A DNA stretch of 64,000 nucleotides from Pantoea sp. AS-PWVM4. GTDB lineage: Bacteria; Pseudomonadota; Gammaproteobacteria; Enterobacterales; Enterobacteriaceae. The stretch covers positions 60,857 to 124,856 of the forward strand of contig NZ_ASZC01000021.1 in assembly GCF_000468095.1 (NCBI RefSeq), written 5' to 3'. The stretch's first letter is position 1. Every line of letters starts with the position of its first letter. Positions 11,074 through 18,403 of this stretch are shown here, one piece after another. The notes under the pieces are model-generated. The model was not told the origin of the DNA. It worked only from the letters and a program-made list of their open reading frames with translations, and searched no databases. A program made the translations under genes and the position numbers.

Positions 11074-11805
11074 ATGCTTTTACAAAAACCGACCACCAGA
11101 CGTAAATTTCTGCTTGGGTCGCTTTTGGCTTTGCCATTAAGTGACCTGGTATTTAAGGGATTGACTGCGGCCCAGGCCGCGGAAATGGCAGCACCGGAAC
11201 TTGCCGACTATAAACCGATCTTTTTCAGCAGCGATGAGTGGCAATTCATTCTTGCCGCCACCGATCGTCTGATCCCTGCCGGCGGTAATGGCAAGGCTCC
11301 GGGCGCGCTGGAAACGAACGTACCGATCTTTATCGACCAGCAGCTTCACAGCCCTGAGTTCGGTGACGAAATCTACATGCAGGGTCCGTTTGACGTGCAT
11401 GCGCCTGCCACGATGGGCTATCAGATTCCGTTTACTCCGCAGCAGATGTATCACACCGGCATCAAGCTGGTGAATCAGTGGACGCAGAGCAGCTACCAGA
11501 AAGCGTTCCACGAGCTGACGCTGGAAGAGAAAGACGCGGTTCTCACTAAAGTGAATAAAAATGACGGTATCGACTTCGCCGCACTGGGCGAGCCGAACCT
11601 GAAAGCCTCCCAGTTCTTCAGCCAACTGCTTGCAGATACCAAACATGGCTACCTCGCTGATCCGATGTACGGCGGCAACAAAGGCATGAAAGCCTGGATT
11701 GCCATCGGCTTCCCTGGCGCGCGCGCCAGCTTCACCGAGTGGGTTAAACAGCACAACGTACCGTACCCGCTTGGCCCGGTTAGCATCATGGGTGAGCGCG
11801 CGTAA
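11074..11805 (+). CDS. Gluconate 2-dehydrogenase-type subunit 3 (gamma), TAT-exported
   Basis: The small subunit of a three-component membrane-linked dehydrogenase that oxidises a sugar acid in the periplasm. The 243-residue product has a twin-arginine signal (TTRRKFLLGSLLALPLSDL, ending near AAQA) and the subunit-3 family pattern FSSDEWQFILAATDRLIPAG after it. In this enzyme class the small subunit carries the TAT signal, and the flavoprotein made next has none, so the two are probably exported as a folded pair. It is the first gene of the operon and lies 36 bp before the flavoprotein gene. Whether the substrate is gluconate or 2-ketogluconate cannot be decided here. Confidence 0.88.
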   Translation: MLLQKPTTRRKFLLGSLLALPLSDLVFKGLTAAQAAEMAAPELADYKPIFFSSDEWQFILAATDRLIPAGGNGKAPGALETNVPIFIDQQLHSPEFGDEIYMQGPFDVHAPATMGYQIPFTPQQMYHTGIKLVNQWTQSSYQKAFHELTLEEKDAVLTKVNKNDGIDFAALGEPNLKASQFFSQLLADTKHGYLADPMYGGNKGMKAWIAIGFPGARASFTEWVKQHNVPYPLGPVSIMGERA

Positions 11806-11841
11806 TTGCGTTTCGCATCAGGTATTTGAGACAGGATTATC

Positions 11842-13611
11842 ATGGCACAGATTACTAAAAAAGAAGTCGACGTCGTTGTCTGCGGCCTCGGCTGGGCAGG
11901 CTCGTTAATGAGCATTGAGCTGGCGTTGGCTGGCTTAGAAGTACGCGCGCTGGAGCGCGGTGGTGAGCGCGACTATCCCGAGTTCGCTTACCCGAAACCG
12001 GCGGATGAGTACGCCTATAACGTGCGTAACAAGGTGTTCGCTACGCCGAAAGAAGTGGCGGTGACCGTGCGTTACAACATGGACCAGACGGCGCTGCCGA
12101 CCCGTAAGTGGGGCGCGTTTGCACCGGGTACCGGTGTGGGTGGCGCGGGCATGCACTGGACGGCGGTACTGATTCGTCCTACCCCGACCGATATCAAACT
12201 GAAAACCTATGTCGATCAGGCGTACAAGCCGGGCATTCTCCAGGAAGATATGCGCGTGATGGACTTCCCGTTCACCTGGGATGAGATCGAGCCGTATTAC
12301 ACCAAGTTTGAAAAAATTTGCGGTCAGTCCGGTAACACCGGCAACCTGCGCGGTCAGATCCTCGAAGGCGGTGACCCGTTTGAAGGTCCACGTTCTGAGC
12401 CTTATCCGCTGCCAGCGCTGGAAGACACGCTGAACAACGTGATGTTTAAAGAAGCGGCGACCAAACTGGGCTACCATCCGTTCCCGAACCCGTCTGCCTG
12501 CGTTTCACGCGCGTGGAAGAACCCGTATGGCAACACCATCGCGCCTTGTAACTACTGTGGTTACTGCTCGAAATATCCGTGCCTGAACTACTCCAAAGCT
12601 TCACCGCAAACGGCGGTGATGGATGCGCTGAAGCGTATGCCGAACTTCTCCTATGAAGTGCACGCGGAAGTGGTGAAAGTGGTTCTGCACGATGACCAGA
12701 AGACCGCTAAAGGGGTGATTTACTACGACGTAGACGGCAACGAAGTGTTCCAGCCGGCGAAGATCGTGGTGCTCTCCAGCTTCCAGTTGTACAACGTGCG
12801 TCTGATGCTGTTGTCCGGCATTGGTAAGCCGTACAACCCGATCACCGAAGAAGGTGTGGTTGGTCGTAACTATGCGTTCCTGTCGAACGGTGGCGCGACC
12901 CTGTTCTTCAAAGACAAGAACTTCAACTCGTTCGCGACCGCTGGTGCGACCGGCCAGATGTTCAACGACATCTCTCCGGGCAACTTCGATGGTCCGGGCC
13001 TCGGCTTCCTCGGCGGTGCCAAGATCCACAGTTCACAGGCGACCGGTACGCCAATCGCCACCTCGCTGCCAAAAGGCACACCGAGCTGGGGTATGGGCTA
13101 CAAAGAAGGTCTGGAGCAGTGGTACAACCATTCGATGAAGATCAGCATCACCACGACCTGCCAGTCGTATCGTGATATCTATCTGGATCTCGACCCGCAC
13201 TACACCGACCACCGTGGCCTGCCGCTGCTGCGTATGACCTTCAACTGGAAAGAGAACGAGTTGAAGCTGCAACAGCATCTGAAAGGCATTGTGGGCAACA
13301 TCGCCAAAGAGCTGAACCCGGATAGCATGAGCATGAGCTTCCTGCCAATGGGCGCAGACTTTGACCTGACCAAATACGTATCCACCCATAACGTGGGCGG
13401 CGCGGTAATGGGTGACAACCCGAAAACCTCCGCGCTCAACAAGTACCTGCAAAGCTGGGACGTGCATAACGTGTTTGTACCGGGCGGTAACGCCTTCCCG
13501 CAGAACTTCCAGGCGAACCCGACCGATACTATCGGCGCGATCACCCTGATGGCGGCACAGGCAATCAAAGAACATTATCTGAAAAACCCCGGTCCACTGG
13601 TACAGGCATAA
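11842..13611 (+). CDS. GMC-family FAD dehydrogenase subunit (gluconate/2-ketogluconate dehydrogenase alpha)
   Basis: The catalytic flavoprotein, 589 residues, of a periplasmic sugar-acid dehydrogenase passing electrons to its cytochrome c partner. The N-terminal FAD-binding fold shows VDVVVCGLGWAGSLMSIELA (GxGxxG), followed by TGVGGAGMHWTAV, which fits the GMC FAD contact. A cysteine cluster CNYCGYCSKYPC near residues 236-247 recalls an Fe-S or metal site reported for related enzymes; its role here is inferred. The C-terminal GMC signature includes STHNVGGAVMG and FPQNFQANPT. No signal peptide of its own. The cytochrome gene starts 4 bp after its stop. Confidence 0.9.
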   Translation: MAQITKKEVDVVVCGLGWAGSLMSIELALAGLEVRALERGGERDYPEFAYPKPADEYAYNVRNKVFATPKEVAVTVRYNMDQTALPTRKWGAFAPGTGVGGAGMHWTAVLIRPTPTDIKLKTYVDQAYKPGILQEDMRVMDFPFTWDEIEPYYTKFEKICGQSGNTGNLRGQILEGGDPFEGPRSEPYPLPALEDTLNNVMFKEAATKLGYHPFPNPSACVSRAWKNPYGNTIAPCNYCGYCSKYPCLNYSKASPQTAVMDALKRMPNFSYEVHAEVVKVVLHDDQKTAKGVIYYDVDGNEVFQPAKIVVLSSFQLYNVRLMLLSGIGKPYNPITEEGVVGRNYAFLSNGGATLFFKDKNFNSFATAGATGQMFNDISPGNFDGPGLGFLGGAKIHSSQATGTPIATSLPKGTPSWGMGYKEGLEQWYNHSMKISITTTCQSYRDIYLDLDPHYTDHRGLPLLRMTFNWKENELKLQQHLKGIVGNIAKELNPDSMSMSFLPMGADFDLTKYVSTHNVGGAVMGDNPKTSALNKYLQSWDVHNVFVPGGNAFPQNFQANPTDTIGAITLMAAQAIKEHYLKNPGPLVQA

Positions 13612-13615
13612 GCAC

Positions 13616-14869
13616 ATGAAATTAAAATCATTGTTAATCGCTAATGCCGTGTTGCTGGGAAGCATTGCGGCGCAGGCGCACGCGGCAGATGACGCACAAC
13701 TGATCAAAAAGGGTGAATACCTGTCGCGTCTCGGCGACTGTATGGCCTGTCACTCGGTAGCGGGTAAGCCGGACTATGCCGGTGGCCTGGCGATTGAGTC
13801 TAATTTGGGTACCATCTACTCCACCAACATCACGCCGGATAAAGAACACGGTATCGGTAACTATACCGAGCAGCAGTTCTCCGACGCGGTGCGTAAAGGC
13901 GTGCTGCCGGATGGCTCCCACCTTTATCCGGCGATGCCTTACCCGGATTACGCCAAAATCAGCGATGAAGATATGCACGCGCTGTATGTCTACTTTATGC
14001 AGGGCGTAAAACCGAGTGCGGAGCAGCCACCGGAAACCAAACTGAGCTTCCCGTTCAGCCAGCGCTGGGGTATGCGTTTCTGGAACTGGGCGTTCACCTC
14101 TGACAAGCCGTTCCAGCCGATTGGCGGTGCCTCTGAAGAGGTGAACCGTGGTGCTTATATCGTGGAAAGCCTTGGCCACTGCGGTAGCTGCCATACGCCG
14201 CGCGGTCTGGGTATGAACGAGAAAGCGCTCGACAGCAGCGATGATCAGTTCCTCGCCGGTGGTAGCCTGAACAACTGGGACGTGCCTTCACTGCGCGGTC
14301 TGCCGCGCTGGAGCGAGCAGGAGATCGTTGATTACCTGCAAACCGGTCGTAACGATAAAGCGGCGGTGGGCGGTGAGATGAAGTCGGTGATTGAGCACAG
14401 CAGCTCGCACATGACCGATGCCGACCTGAAAGCCATCGCGGCCTACCTGAAGTTCCTGGGCGGTAACCCGCCGTTGCAGGCGTACAACGTTCAGGCCCAG
14501 CAGGCGACGGAAGCGAAGCTGACCGCAGGCAAAAATCTGTCGGAAGGTGAGCGTCTGTACCTCGACAACTGTGGTGCGTGCCACTTTGTCACCGGTAAAG
14601 GCGCGCCGGGCGTGTTCCCGGAACTGGATCAGGCCACTATCGTCAACGCCAAAGATCCAACCGGACTGATCCACACCATTCTGGAAGGTGCGCAGCAGCC
14701 ATCGACTGAGAAAACAGCCTCAACCTTGTTGATGCCTGGTTTTGCCAACCGTCTGAGCGATGATGAAGTGGCGCAACTGGCGACCTTTATTCGCCAGGGC
14801 TGGAGCAACAACGCTCCGGCAGTCACGAAAGATCAGGTTGCTGATGTTCGTAAGACTCTGAAGCACTAA
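13616..14869 (+). CDS. Triheme cytochrome c subunit of the dehydrogenase
   Basis: A 417-residue periplasmic, membrane-anchored cytochrome c that takes electrons from the flavoprotein and reduces ubiquinone. It has a Sec signal (MKLKSLLIANAVLLGS, cleavage near AHA-AD) and three heme-binding CXXCH motifs: CMACH at about 42-46, CGSCH at 189-193 and CGACH at 319-323. Each lies in a separate class I cytochrome domain with a downstream Met ligand candidate, for example YPAMPYP. The 4-bp gap and conserved order gamma-alpha-cytochrome indicate one operon, ended by a hairpin at 14878. Confidence 0.92.
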   Translation: MKLKSLLIANAVLLGSIAAQAHAADDAQLIKKGEYLSRLGDCMACHSVAGKPDYAGGLAIESNLGTIYSTNITPDKEHGIGNYTEQQFSDAVRKGVLPDGSHLYPAMPYPDYAKISDEDMHALYVYFMQGVKPSAEQPPETKLSFPFSQRWGMRFWNWAFTSDKPFQPIGGASEEVNRGAYIVESLGHCGSCHTPRGLGMNEKALDSSDDQFLAGGSLNNWDVPSLRGLPRWSEQEIVDYLQTGRNDKAAVGGEMKSVIEHSSSHMTDADLKAIAAYLKFLGGNPPLQAYNVQAQQATEAKLTAGKNLSEGERLYLDNCGACHFVTGKGAPGVFPELDQATIVNAKDPTGLIHTILEGAQQPSTEKTASTLLMPGFANRLSDDEVAQLATFIRQGWSNNAPAVTKDQVADVRKTLKH

Positions 14870-14877
14870 TGATCATC

Positions 14878-14899
14878 GGGGCGGCGTTCAGGCCGCCCC
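14878..14899 (+). terminator. Hairpin after the dehydrogenase operon
   Basis: GGGGCGGC and GCCGCCCC form a perfect 8-bp stem with a 6-nt loop, 8 bp after the cytochrome stop. Only a weak T-rich tail follows (TGTCATTC), so termination may be partial. Confidence 0.6.
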
Positions 14900-14910
14900 T
14901 GTCATTCATA

Positions 14911-15035
14911 GTAACGGCGCGATTTTTATGCCCAAGGGCACGGATTTAGTTGTAGCGGCGCGATTTATCGCGCTGATTTTTTATGCCCAGGTGCACGGAT
15001 TTAATGGTAGCGGCGCGATTTATCGCGCTGATTTT
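14911..15035. repeat. Three direct copies of the REP-like element
   Basis: Units beginning at 14911, 14952 and 15007 run in the same orientation. Each contains the GCGGCGCGATTT core, and the linkers share ATGCCCAxGxGCACGGATTTA. The full period is 55 bp (14952 to 15007). The first unit is 14 bp shorter because it lacks the stretch around ATCGCGC. The array separates the dehydrogenase operon from the convergent marC. Confidence 0.85.
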
Positions 15036-15042
15036 CAACGGA

Positions 15043-15720
15043 TTAGTGATAGGTATGAATCACTTCCAGCACGCCGTTGATAATAAACTGCACACCCATA
15101 CACACCAGCAAAAAGCCCATCAGGCGTGAAATCGCCTCAATACCGCCTTTCCCTACCAGTTTCATTATCGCGCCTGAACTGCGCAGCGATATCCACAAAA
15201 TCAGTGAAACCAAAAAGAAGATCATCACCGGTGCCACCGCGATTACCCAGCCAGGGAAATCAACGCCGCTGCGTATCGTCGAGGCTGAGCTGATGATCAT
15301 CGCAATGGTGCCCGGACCGGCGGTGCTGGGCATCGCCAGCGGCACAAAGGCGATATTCACGCTTTCGCGATGGTTATCACTCGATTCCAGCTCATCCTGT
15401 TTATGCTCCGCCTCCATTGAATGGCCCACGGGTTTGGCGGGAAATAGCATACGAAAACCGATAAAGGCCACAATCAGCCCGCCCGCCATGCGCAGGCCGG
15501 GAATGGAGATCCCAAAGGTGTGCAGCACCGCAGTGCCCGCGTACCAGGCCACCATCATGATGAGAAAAACATAGATGGAGGCCTGCATGGCCTGGCGATT
15601 ACGTTCCTGAAAATTCATATCACCGGCGAGACCAAGAAACAGCGCGACGGTGGTGAGTGGATTGGCAAGGGGGAGAATGACCACCAGCCCGAGGCCAATG
15701 GCTTTGAAAAGATCCAGCAT
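15043..15720 (-). CDS. marC: MarC family integral membrane protein
   Basis: A 225-residue polytopic inner-membrane protein of the MarC/UPF0056 family. It is nearly colinear with E. coli MarC: it begins [20 protein letters not shown] and ends [16 protein letters not shown], with the motif [17 protein letters not shown] in the middle. Despite its name, E. coli MarC is not needed for multiple antibiotic resistance and its function remains unclear. No mar regulatory genes are adjacent. The start has a purine-rich stretch (GGAACCGAC) upstream. Confidence 0.93.
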   Translation of the reverse strand: MLDLFKAIGLGLVVILPLANPLTTVALFLGLAGDMNFQERNRQAMQASIYVFLIMMVAWYAGTAVLHTFGISIPGLRMAGGLIVAFIGFRMLFPAKPVGHSMEAEHKQDELESSDNHRESVNIAFVPLAMPSTAGPGTIAMIISSASTIRSGVDFPGWVIAVAPVMIFFLVSLILWISLRSSGAIMKLVGKGGIEAISRLMGFLLVCMGVQFIINGVLEVIHTYH

Positions 15721-15797
15721 GTCGGTTCCTTCTGATGCAGGCGCGCCGATGACAGCTCGGCGCGGTTCAGTTTACGGAGACAACGTGATGTAGGTGA

Positions 15798-16433
15798 TTA
15801 GTGTTTCGGGCGATCCAGCGCTTCGATCAACTCAGGGAAAAAGTCTTCCAGCAATTCGGGTGTCATCAAATCAGGATAGTTGATCAGATGTTCGCGAATG
15901 CGTTCGTTGACATCAGGGATCAGGCGCAACGCAGCATCATGGGCGCTGATTTTTTTCTGCTTCATCAGACGCAGTACGTCATCGGGCAGGCTGTCTTCAT
16001 CTTCGGCTTCTTCTACCGCCTCCAGTGCGTCCAGCTCATCCAGCAGATCCATCAAAGCTTCAATCTGCGGGGTGCGTGACTGATATTCAGGCGGCATTTC
16101 GTTTTCCAGATAGCGCAGCAGGGCGCGTACCGGCGAGCCATCGGGTGAGGACGGCGGTTCGCTGGCAAACCAGTTCAGCAAATCGTGTTGGCTTACCTGA
16201 TGGACGTGATAACCATTATCCACCAGTTCATCCGCGAGGAGGTCGGCGGTGTCATGCTCAATCAGGCAAATGTGCGTGCGATTGGGAGTGAACTGCTCCA
16301 GCCATTGGTAAATCTCTTCAATCACGCTGTCGTCGTAATTGAAGTTCTGGCTGAGATAGCTGCCGTCCTGTTGATGTACGCAAATGCGAATCAGGTCGGG
16401 ATCGAAGTAAATCGCAATGTTGATGCCTTTCAT
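15798..16433 (-). CDS. Conserved-looking acidic protein of unknown function
   Basis: I do not recognise this 211-residue product. It is strongly acidic and has no signal or membrane segment, so it should be cytoplasmic. The N-terminal half alternates strands and helices (INIAIYFDPDLIRICVHQ; THICLIEHDTADLLADEL followed by NGYHVHQVS). That order loosely recalls the RNase H-like N-terminal domain of IS110-type transposases. The resemblance is faint, and the C-terminal half, with an acidic run near 135-150 (LDALEAVEEAEDEDSLPDD), does not fit. It stands alone between marC and yjjA. Confidence 0.75.
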   Translation of the reverse strand: MKGINIAIYFDPDLIRICVHQQDGSYLSQNFNYDDSVIEEIYQWLEQFTPNRTHICLIEHDTADLLADELVDNGYHVHQVSQHDLLNWFASEPPSSPDGSPVRALLRYLENEMPPEYQSRTPQIEALMDLLDELDALEAVEEAEDEDSLPDDVLRLMKQKKISAHDAALRLIPDVNERIREHLINYPDLMTPELLEDFFPELIEALDRPKH

Positions 16434-16609
16434 GCGCGCTGTCCTGTGAGGTCTAAAGTCCCACTATAGCGTTAATGGTGGTGCGGGGAAATCACCCCTC
16501 AAGGGAAGGGCGTGACGGGCAGCACGATGCAGGGAGTTGGCGGGAGGGGCAACGCAGGACATTGAACCAGGGGACAGCCTGCCTCACGGTCCTGCGCTGC
16601 CCAATGTCA

Positions 16610-17116
16610 TTACATCCCGATGTATTTCTTGCCTTGCTTCAGTACCACATCACAGGCTTTGGTCTTCAGCTTTTCGCCCATGGTGGAGTTGCTCAGGCTT
16701 TCGAGGTTCAACTGCTGGCCGTTGCCGGTGTTAAGCAAGCCTTGCAGACCCTGCTGGTAATCGGTTTTCTGTTCCTGGGCGGTGGTACTGCTCAGGCCAA
16801 GTTTGCCCAATACCTGATCTTTTACCGACTCTACGTTGTTTTTCACCACATTGTGTTCAACGCAGTACTGCATCACACCTGCCGCATTGGTCATGCTGTT
16901 GGCGCTGACGGCTTTATCACCGCCGTTCAGCAAGCCAGTGACCGATGAAAGCGACATCCCTTCGCTCGACGTGCTGCTGCCGCTGGTGGTTCCACTGCTC
17001 AGCTGTGAAGCGGCGCTGCTCAGTTGATCCTGCCAGCTCGCTGCCGATGCGCTGCCTGCAACCAGTACCGCAGCAATGCCCCATCCCCAAATCACGCGTT
17101 GTGTTGCTTTAGTCAT
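16610..17116 (-). CDS. yjjA: DUF2501 secreted protein YjjA
   Basis: A 168-residue exported protein resembling E. coli YjjA (DUF2501). It has a signal peptide ending near AGSASA, directly followed by the conserved SWQDQLSSAASQL. It ends in the family pattern KTKACDVVLKQGKKYIGM, and two cysteines (in MQYCVEHN and KACDVV) could form a disulfide. The middle is Ser/Gly-rich and probably flexible. The function is not established. It stands alone, upstream of leuX and facing away from it. Confidence 0.88.
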   Translation of the reverse strand: MTKATQRVIWGWGIAAVLVAGSASAASWQDQLSSAASQLSSGTTSGSSTSSEGMSLSSVTGLLNGGDKAVSANSMTNAAGVMQYCVEHNVVKNNVESVKDQVLGKLGLSSTTAQEQKTDYQQGLQGLLNTGNGQQLNLESLSNSTMGEKLKTKACDVVLKQGKKYIGM

Positions 17117-17363
17117 CTCAACCTCATTTATCTTTATGGCTGACTGGTGTCAGTGTTGCTTAAGAAAGGGTAGACCTAAGAAAGTTCCAGGGGGGAGGGG
17201 AGATTGGGAATGTTCTGGTTTTTGGCGGGATTTTGCGCGGAAATTTGCTGATAGTCGAGGTGGTGGTGGTTTTTTCAGCGCTTAGTGCACATCCGGATCG
17301 ATTCCGGTTGCGTGCCTTGTCGGTAACGGTATAATCCCCAACGTTTTCCGCATCCTCTTCAGT

Positions 17364-17448
17364 GCCGAAGTGGCGAAATCGGTAGACGCAGTTGATTCAA
17401 AATCAACCGTAGAAATACGTGCCGGTTCGAGTCCGGCCTTCGGCACCA
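17364..17448 (+). tRNA. leuX: tRNA-Leu (anticodon CAA)
   Basis: An 85-nt tRNA with encoded CCA. The acceptor arms GCCGAAG and CTTCGGC pair perfectly. The anticodon stem GTTGA/TCAAC closes a loop TTCAAAA giving anticodon CAA, and a long class II variable arm is present. It appears identical to E. coli leuX as I remember it. leuX is a well-known integration site for islands in enterobacteria, and here a copy of its 3' end lies 815 bp downstream. Confidence 0.97.
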
Positions 17449-17496
17449 TATGATGCAATCAAGTCGCTCAAGGGCGGCTTTTTTTGTATCTGAAAT
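17429..17496. repeat. Left copy of duplicated leuX end plus terminator (attL-like)
   Basis: The 3' part of leuX (17429-17448) and a 40-bp block at 17457-17496 recur at 18244-18263 and 18278-18317. The tRNA parts match at 18 of 20 positions, including 13 exact bases GCCTTCGGCACCA. The 40-bp blocks match at 39 of 40. The spacer between the two parts differs in length (8 versus 14 bp). The arrangement resembles the attachment-site duplication left by tRNA-targeting integrases. Confidence 0.8.
17463..17485 (+). terminator. Rho-independent terminator of leuX
   Basis: GTCGCT pairs with GGCGGC (two G-T pairs) around a short loop, followed by a run of seven T. It lies 15 bp after the tRNA and is repeated almost exactly at 18284. 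Confidence 0.8.
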
Positions 17497-17613
17497 TCGG
17501 TATCTGCAAAAATTTCCTCGTTTTTTAGCTTGATTCAATCTACATCAACTTATTGATATGGATGCAACTGCGGTTGATCCTGACCAGCTCCATTGGCATA
17601 ACGAGAGTTCAGG

Positions 17614-17718
17614 ATGGAATGGCCGGTGTGTGGTCCGGGAGCACCTGTTTGTGTTCTCATCGGTGGATTTATCGGTGGTGCGCTTGCCGCATGGGAAATG
17701 GGATATTTTTGGAGGTAA
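17614..17718 (+). CDS. Possible 34-residue glycine-rich hydrophobic peptide or gene remnant
   Basis: A short frame from an ATG at 17614 to a TAA at 17716, ending 2 bp before the next gene's ATG. Its C-terminal part reads as a membrane helix with glycine-zipper spacing (VLIGGFIGGALAAWEMGYF), preceded by two cysteines in CGPGAPVC. No good ribosome site precedes the ATG. An upstream frame from 17558 (MDATAVDPDQLHWHNESSGW) would join it if the TGTGTG at 17626-17631 were two bases shorter. It may therefore be a frameshifted peptide or the tail of a longer lost protein. Translation is unproven. Confidence 0.3.
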   Translation: MEWPVCGPGAPVCVLIGGFIGGALAAWEMGYFWR

Positions 17719-17720
17719 TC

Positions 17721-18188
17721 ATGCAACAGCTCAGCACATTATCCCTGGTCGAACATTCCGGGCAAACCGAGTTCTCGCAGGCGTGTTCAGAGATTTATTT
17801 TGATGGTAAGCCATCTGGCATAGTGGTACCCGGAAAGGTACTGGAAGCGGCTTTTAGGGTGGATGAGGATCGATATTTGATCTTTACCACCGATGACATT
17901 CTGTTTGAAGAGTCGCTGACAATTACCCTGATAAGCCGTGAGCAGGGCGTTATTGAGATTGCCCATCTTGGCGGAGAATACGCTTCGGGCGTATTTGAAA
18001 ATGCCTCCACAGATGAAGAGAGTGTTCATTTTCAGTTTATCGATGATGTCAGATGGACCGTAAAAATTTCTAAGTCACCTCATTTGCGCATTCCTTTCCT
18101 GTCTGATCCGCGCGGCGTGAAGCGTCCTTCTGGATTAAAAACCTATATGACTTTTTCGACACACCCCGTTTCGGAAAGTGTTAAATGA
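17721..18188 (+). CDS. Unknown 155-residue cytoplasmic protein inside the leuX insert
   Basis: I do not recognise this protein. The start is set by a GGAGG at 17711-17715 with ideal spacing; the frame is open further upstream but without a ribosome site. The product is acidic in its middle, lacks signal and membrane segments, and alternates beta-strand-like stretches (DRYLIFTTDDILF, LTITLISREQGVIEIAHL, VHFQFIDDVRWTVKI), suggesting an all-beta domain. It follows a hydrophobic frame by 2 bp, a layout seen in toxin-immunity pairs, but no homology supports that reading. It is the only solid gene in the insert. Confidence 0.75.
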   Translation: MQQLSTLSLVEHSGQTEFSQACSEIYFDGKPSGIVVPGKVLEAAFRVDEDRYLIFTTDDILFEESLTITLISREQGVIEIAHLGGEYASGVFENASTDEESVHFQFIDDVRWTVKISKSPHLRIPFLSDPRGVKRPSGLKTYMTFSTHPVSESVK

Positions 18189-18243
18189 AAAACGAGAAAA
18201 GATGTTAATTCGAAGCGGGTGTGAAATAACTGATTTATCTTGA

Positions 18244-18317
18244 GAGTCATGCCTTCGGCACCAATGATTGATGAAGAAATCAAGTCGCTCAAGGGCGGCT
18301 TTTTTTGTGTCTGAAAT
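18244..18317. repeat. Right copy of leuX end plus terminator (attR-like)
   Basis: The second copy of the block described at 17429-17496: GAGTC, two changed bases, then GCCTTCGGCACCA at 18251-18263, a 14-bp spacer and the 40-bp block at 18278-18317. No other part of a tRNA can be folded here, so it is a 3'-end copy and not a second tRNA gene. Confidence 0.8.
18284..18306 (+). terminator. Duplicated leuX-type terminator
   Basis: Same hairpin and T-run as at 17463-17485. It follows the 155-residue gene by about 95 bp and can now serve as its terminator. Confidence 0.7.
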
Positions 18318-18334
18318 CCATTCAACCGAATGTC

Positions 18335-18394
18335 GTAGCATTCCCCCCCAACACCCACTAGCATTCCCACCATATCCCCTACACCCACCACCCA
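18335..18394 (+). promoter_or_regulatory. C-rich leader before the NicO transporter gene
   Basis: About 60 bp of almost pure C, A and T on the plus strand, with C-runs of 8, 3, 3, 4, 3 and 3. TAGCATTCCC occurs twice, at 18336 and 18359. RcnR/CsoR-type metal regulators recognise G/C-tract operators, so this may be a regulatory site, but it does not match a full RcnR consensus. Interpretation is tentative. Confidence 0.3.
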
Positions 18395-18403
18395 GGCCAC
18401 CGC

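Larger units (their letters stand above)
17449..18250. mobile_element. Small insert at leuX, possibly an integrated cassette or island remnant
   Basis: About 0.8 kb bounded by the duplicated leuX 3' end and terminator. It holds a possible 34-residue hydrophobic ORF and a 155-residue gene with a perfect Shine-Dalgarno sequence. No integrase, recombinase or recombination directionality gene is present. It could therefore be the residue of a larger island, a passively mobilised cassette, or an old tandem duplication that captured DNA. The flanking repeat is what the sequence shows; mobility is inferred. Confidence 0.6.

Noticed and set aside
18244..18263. Second tRNA gene after leuX
   Set aside because: Only the 3' end is present; no acceptor 5' strand, anticodon arm or variable arm can be found upstream.
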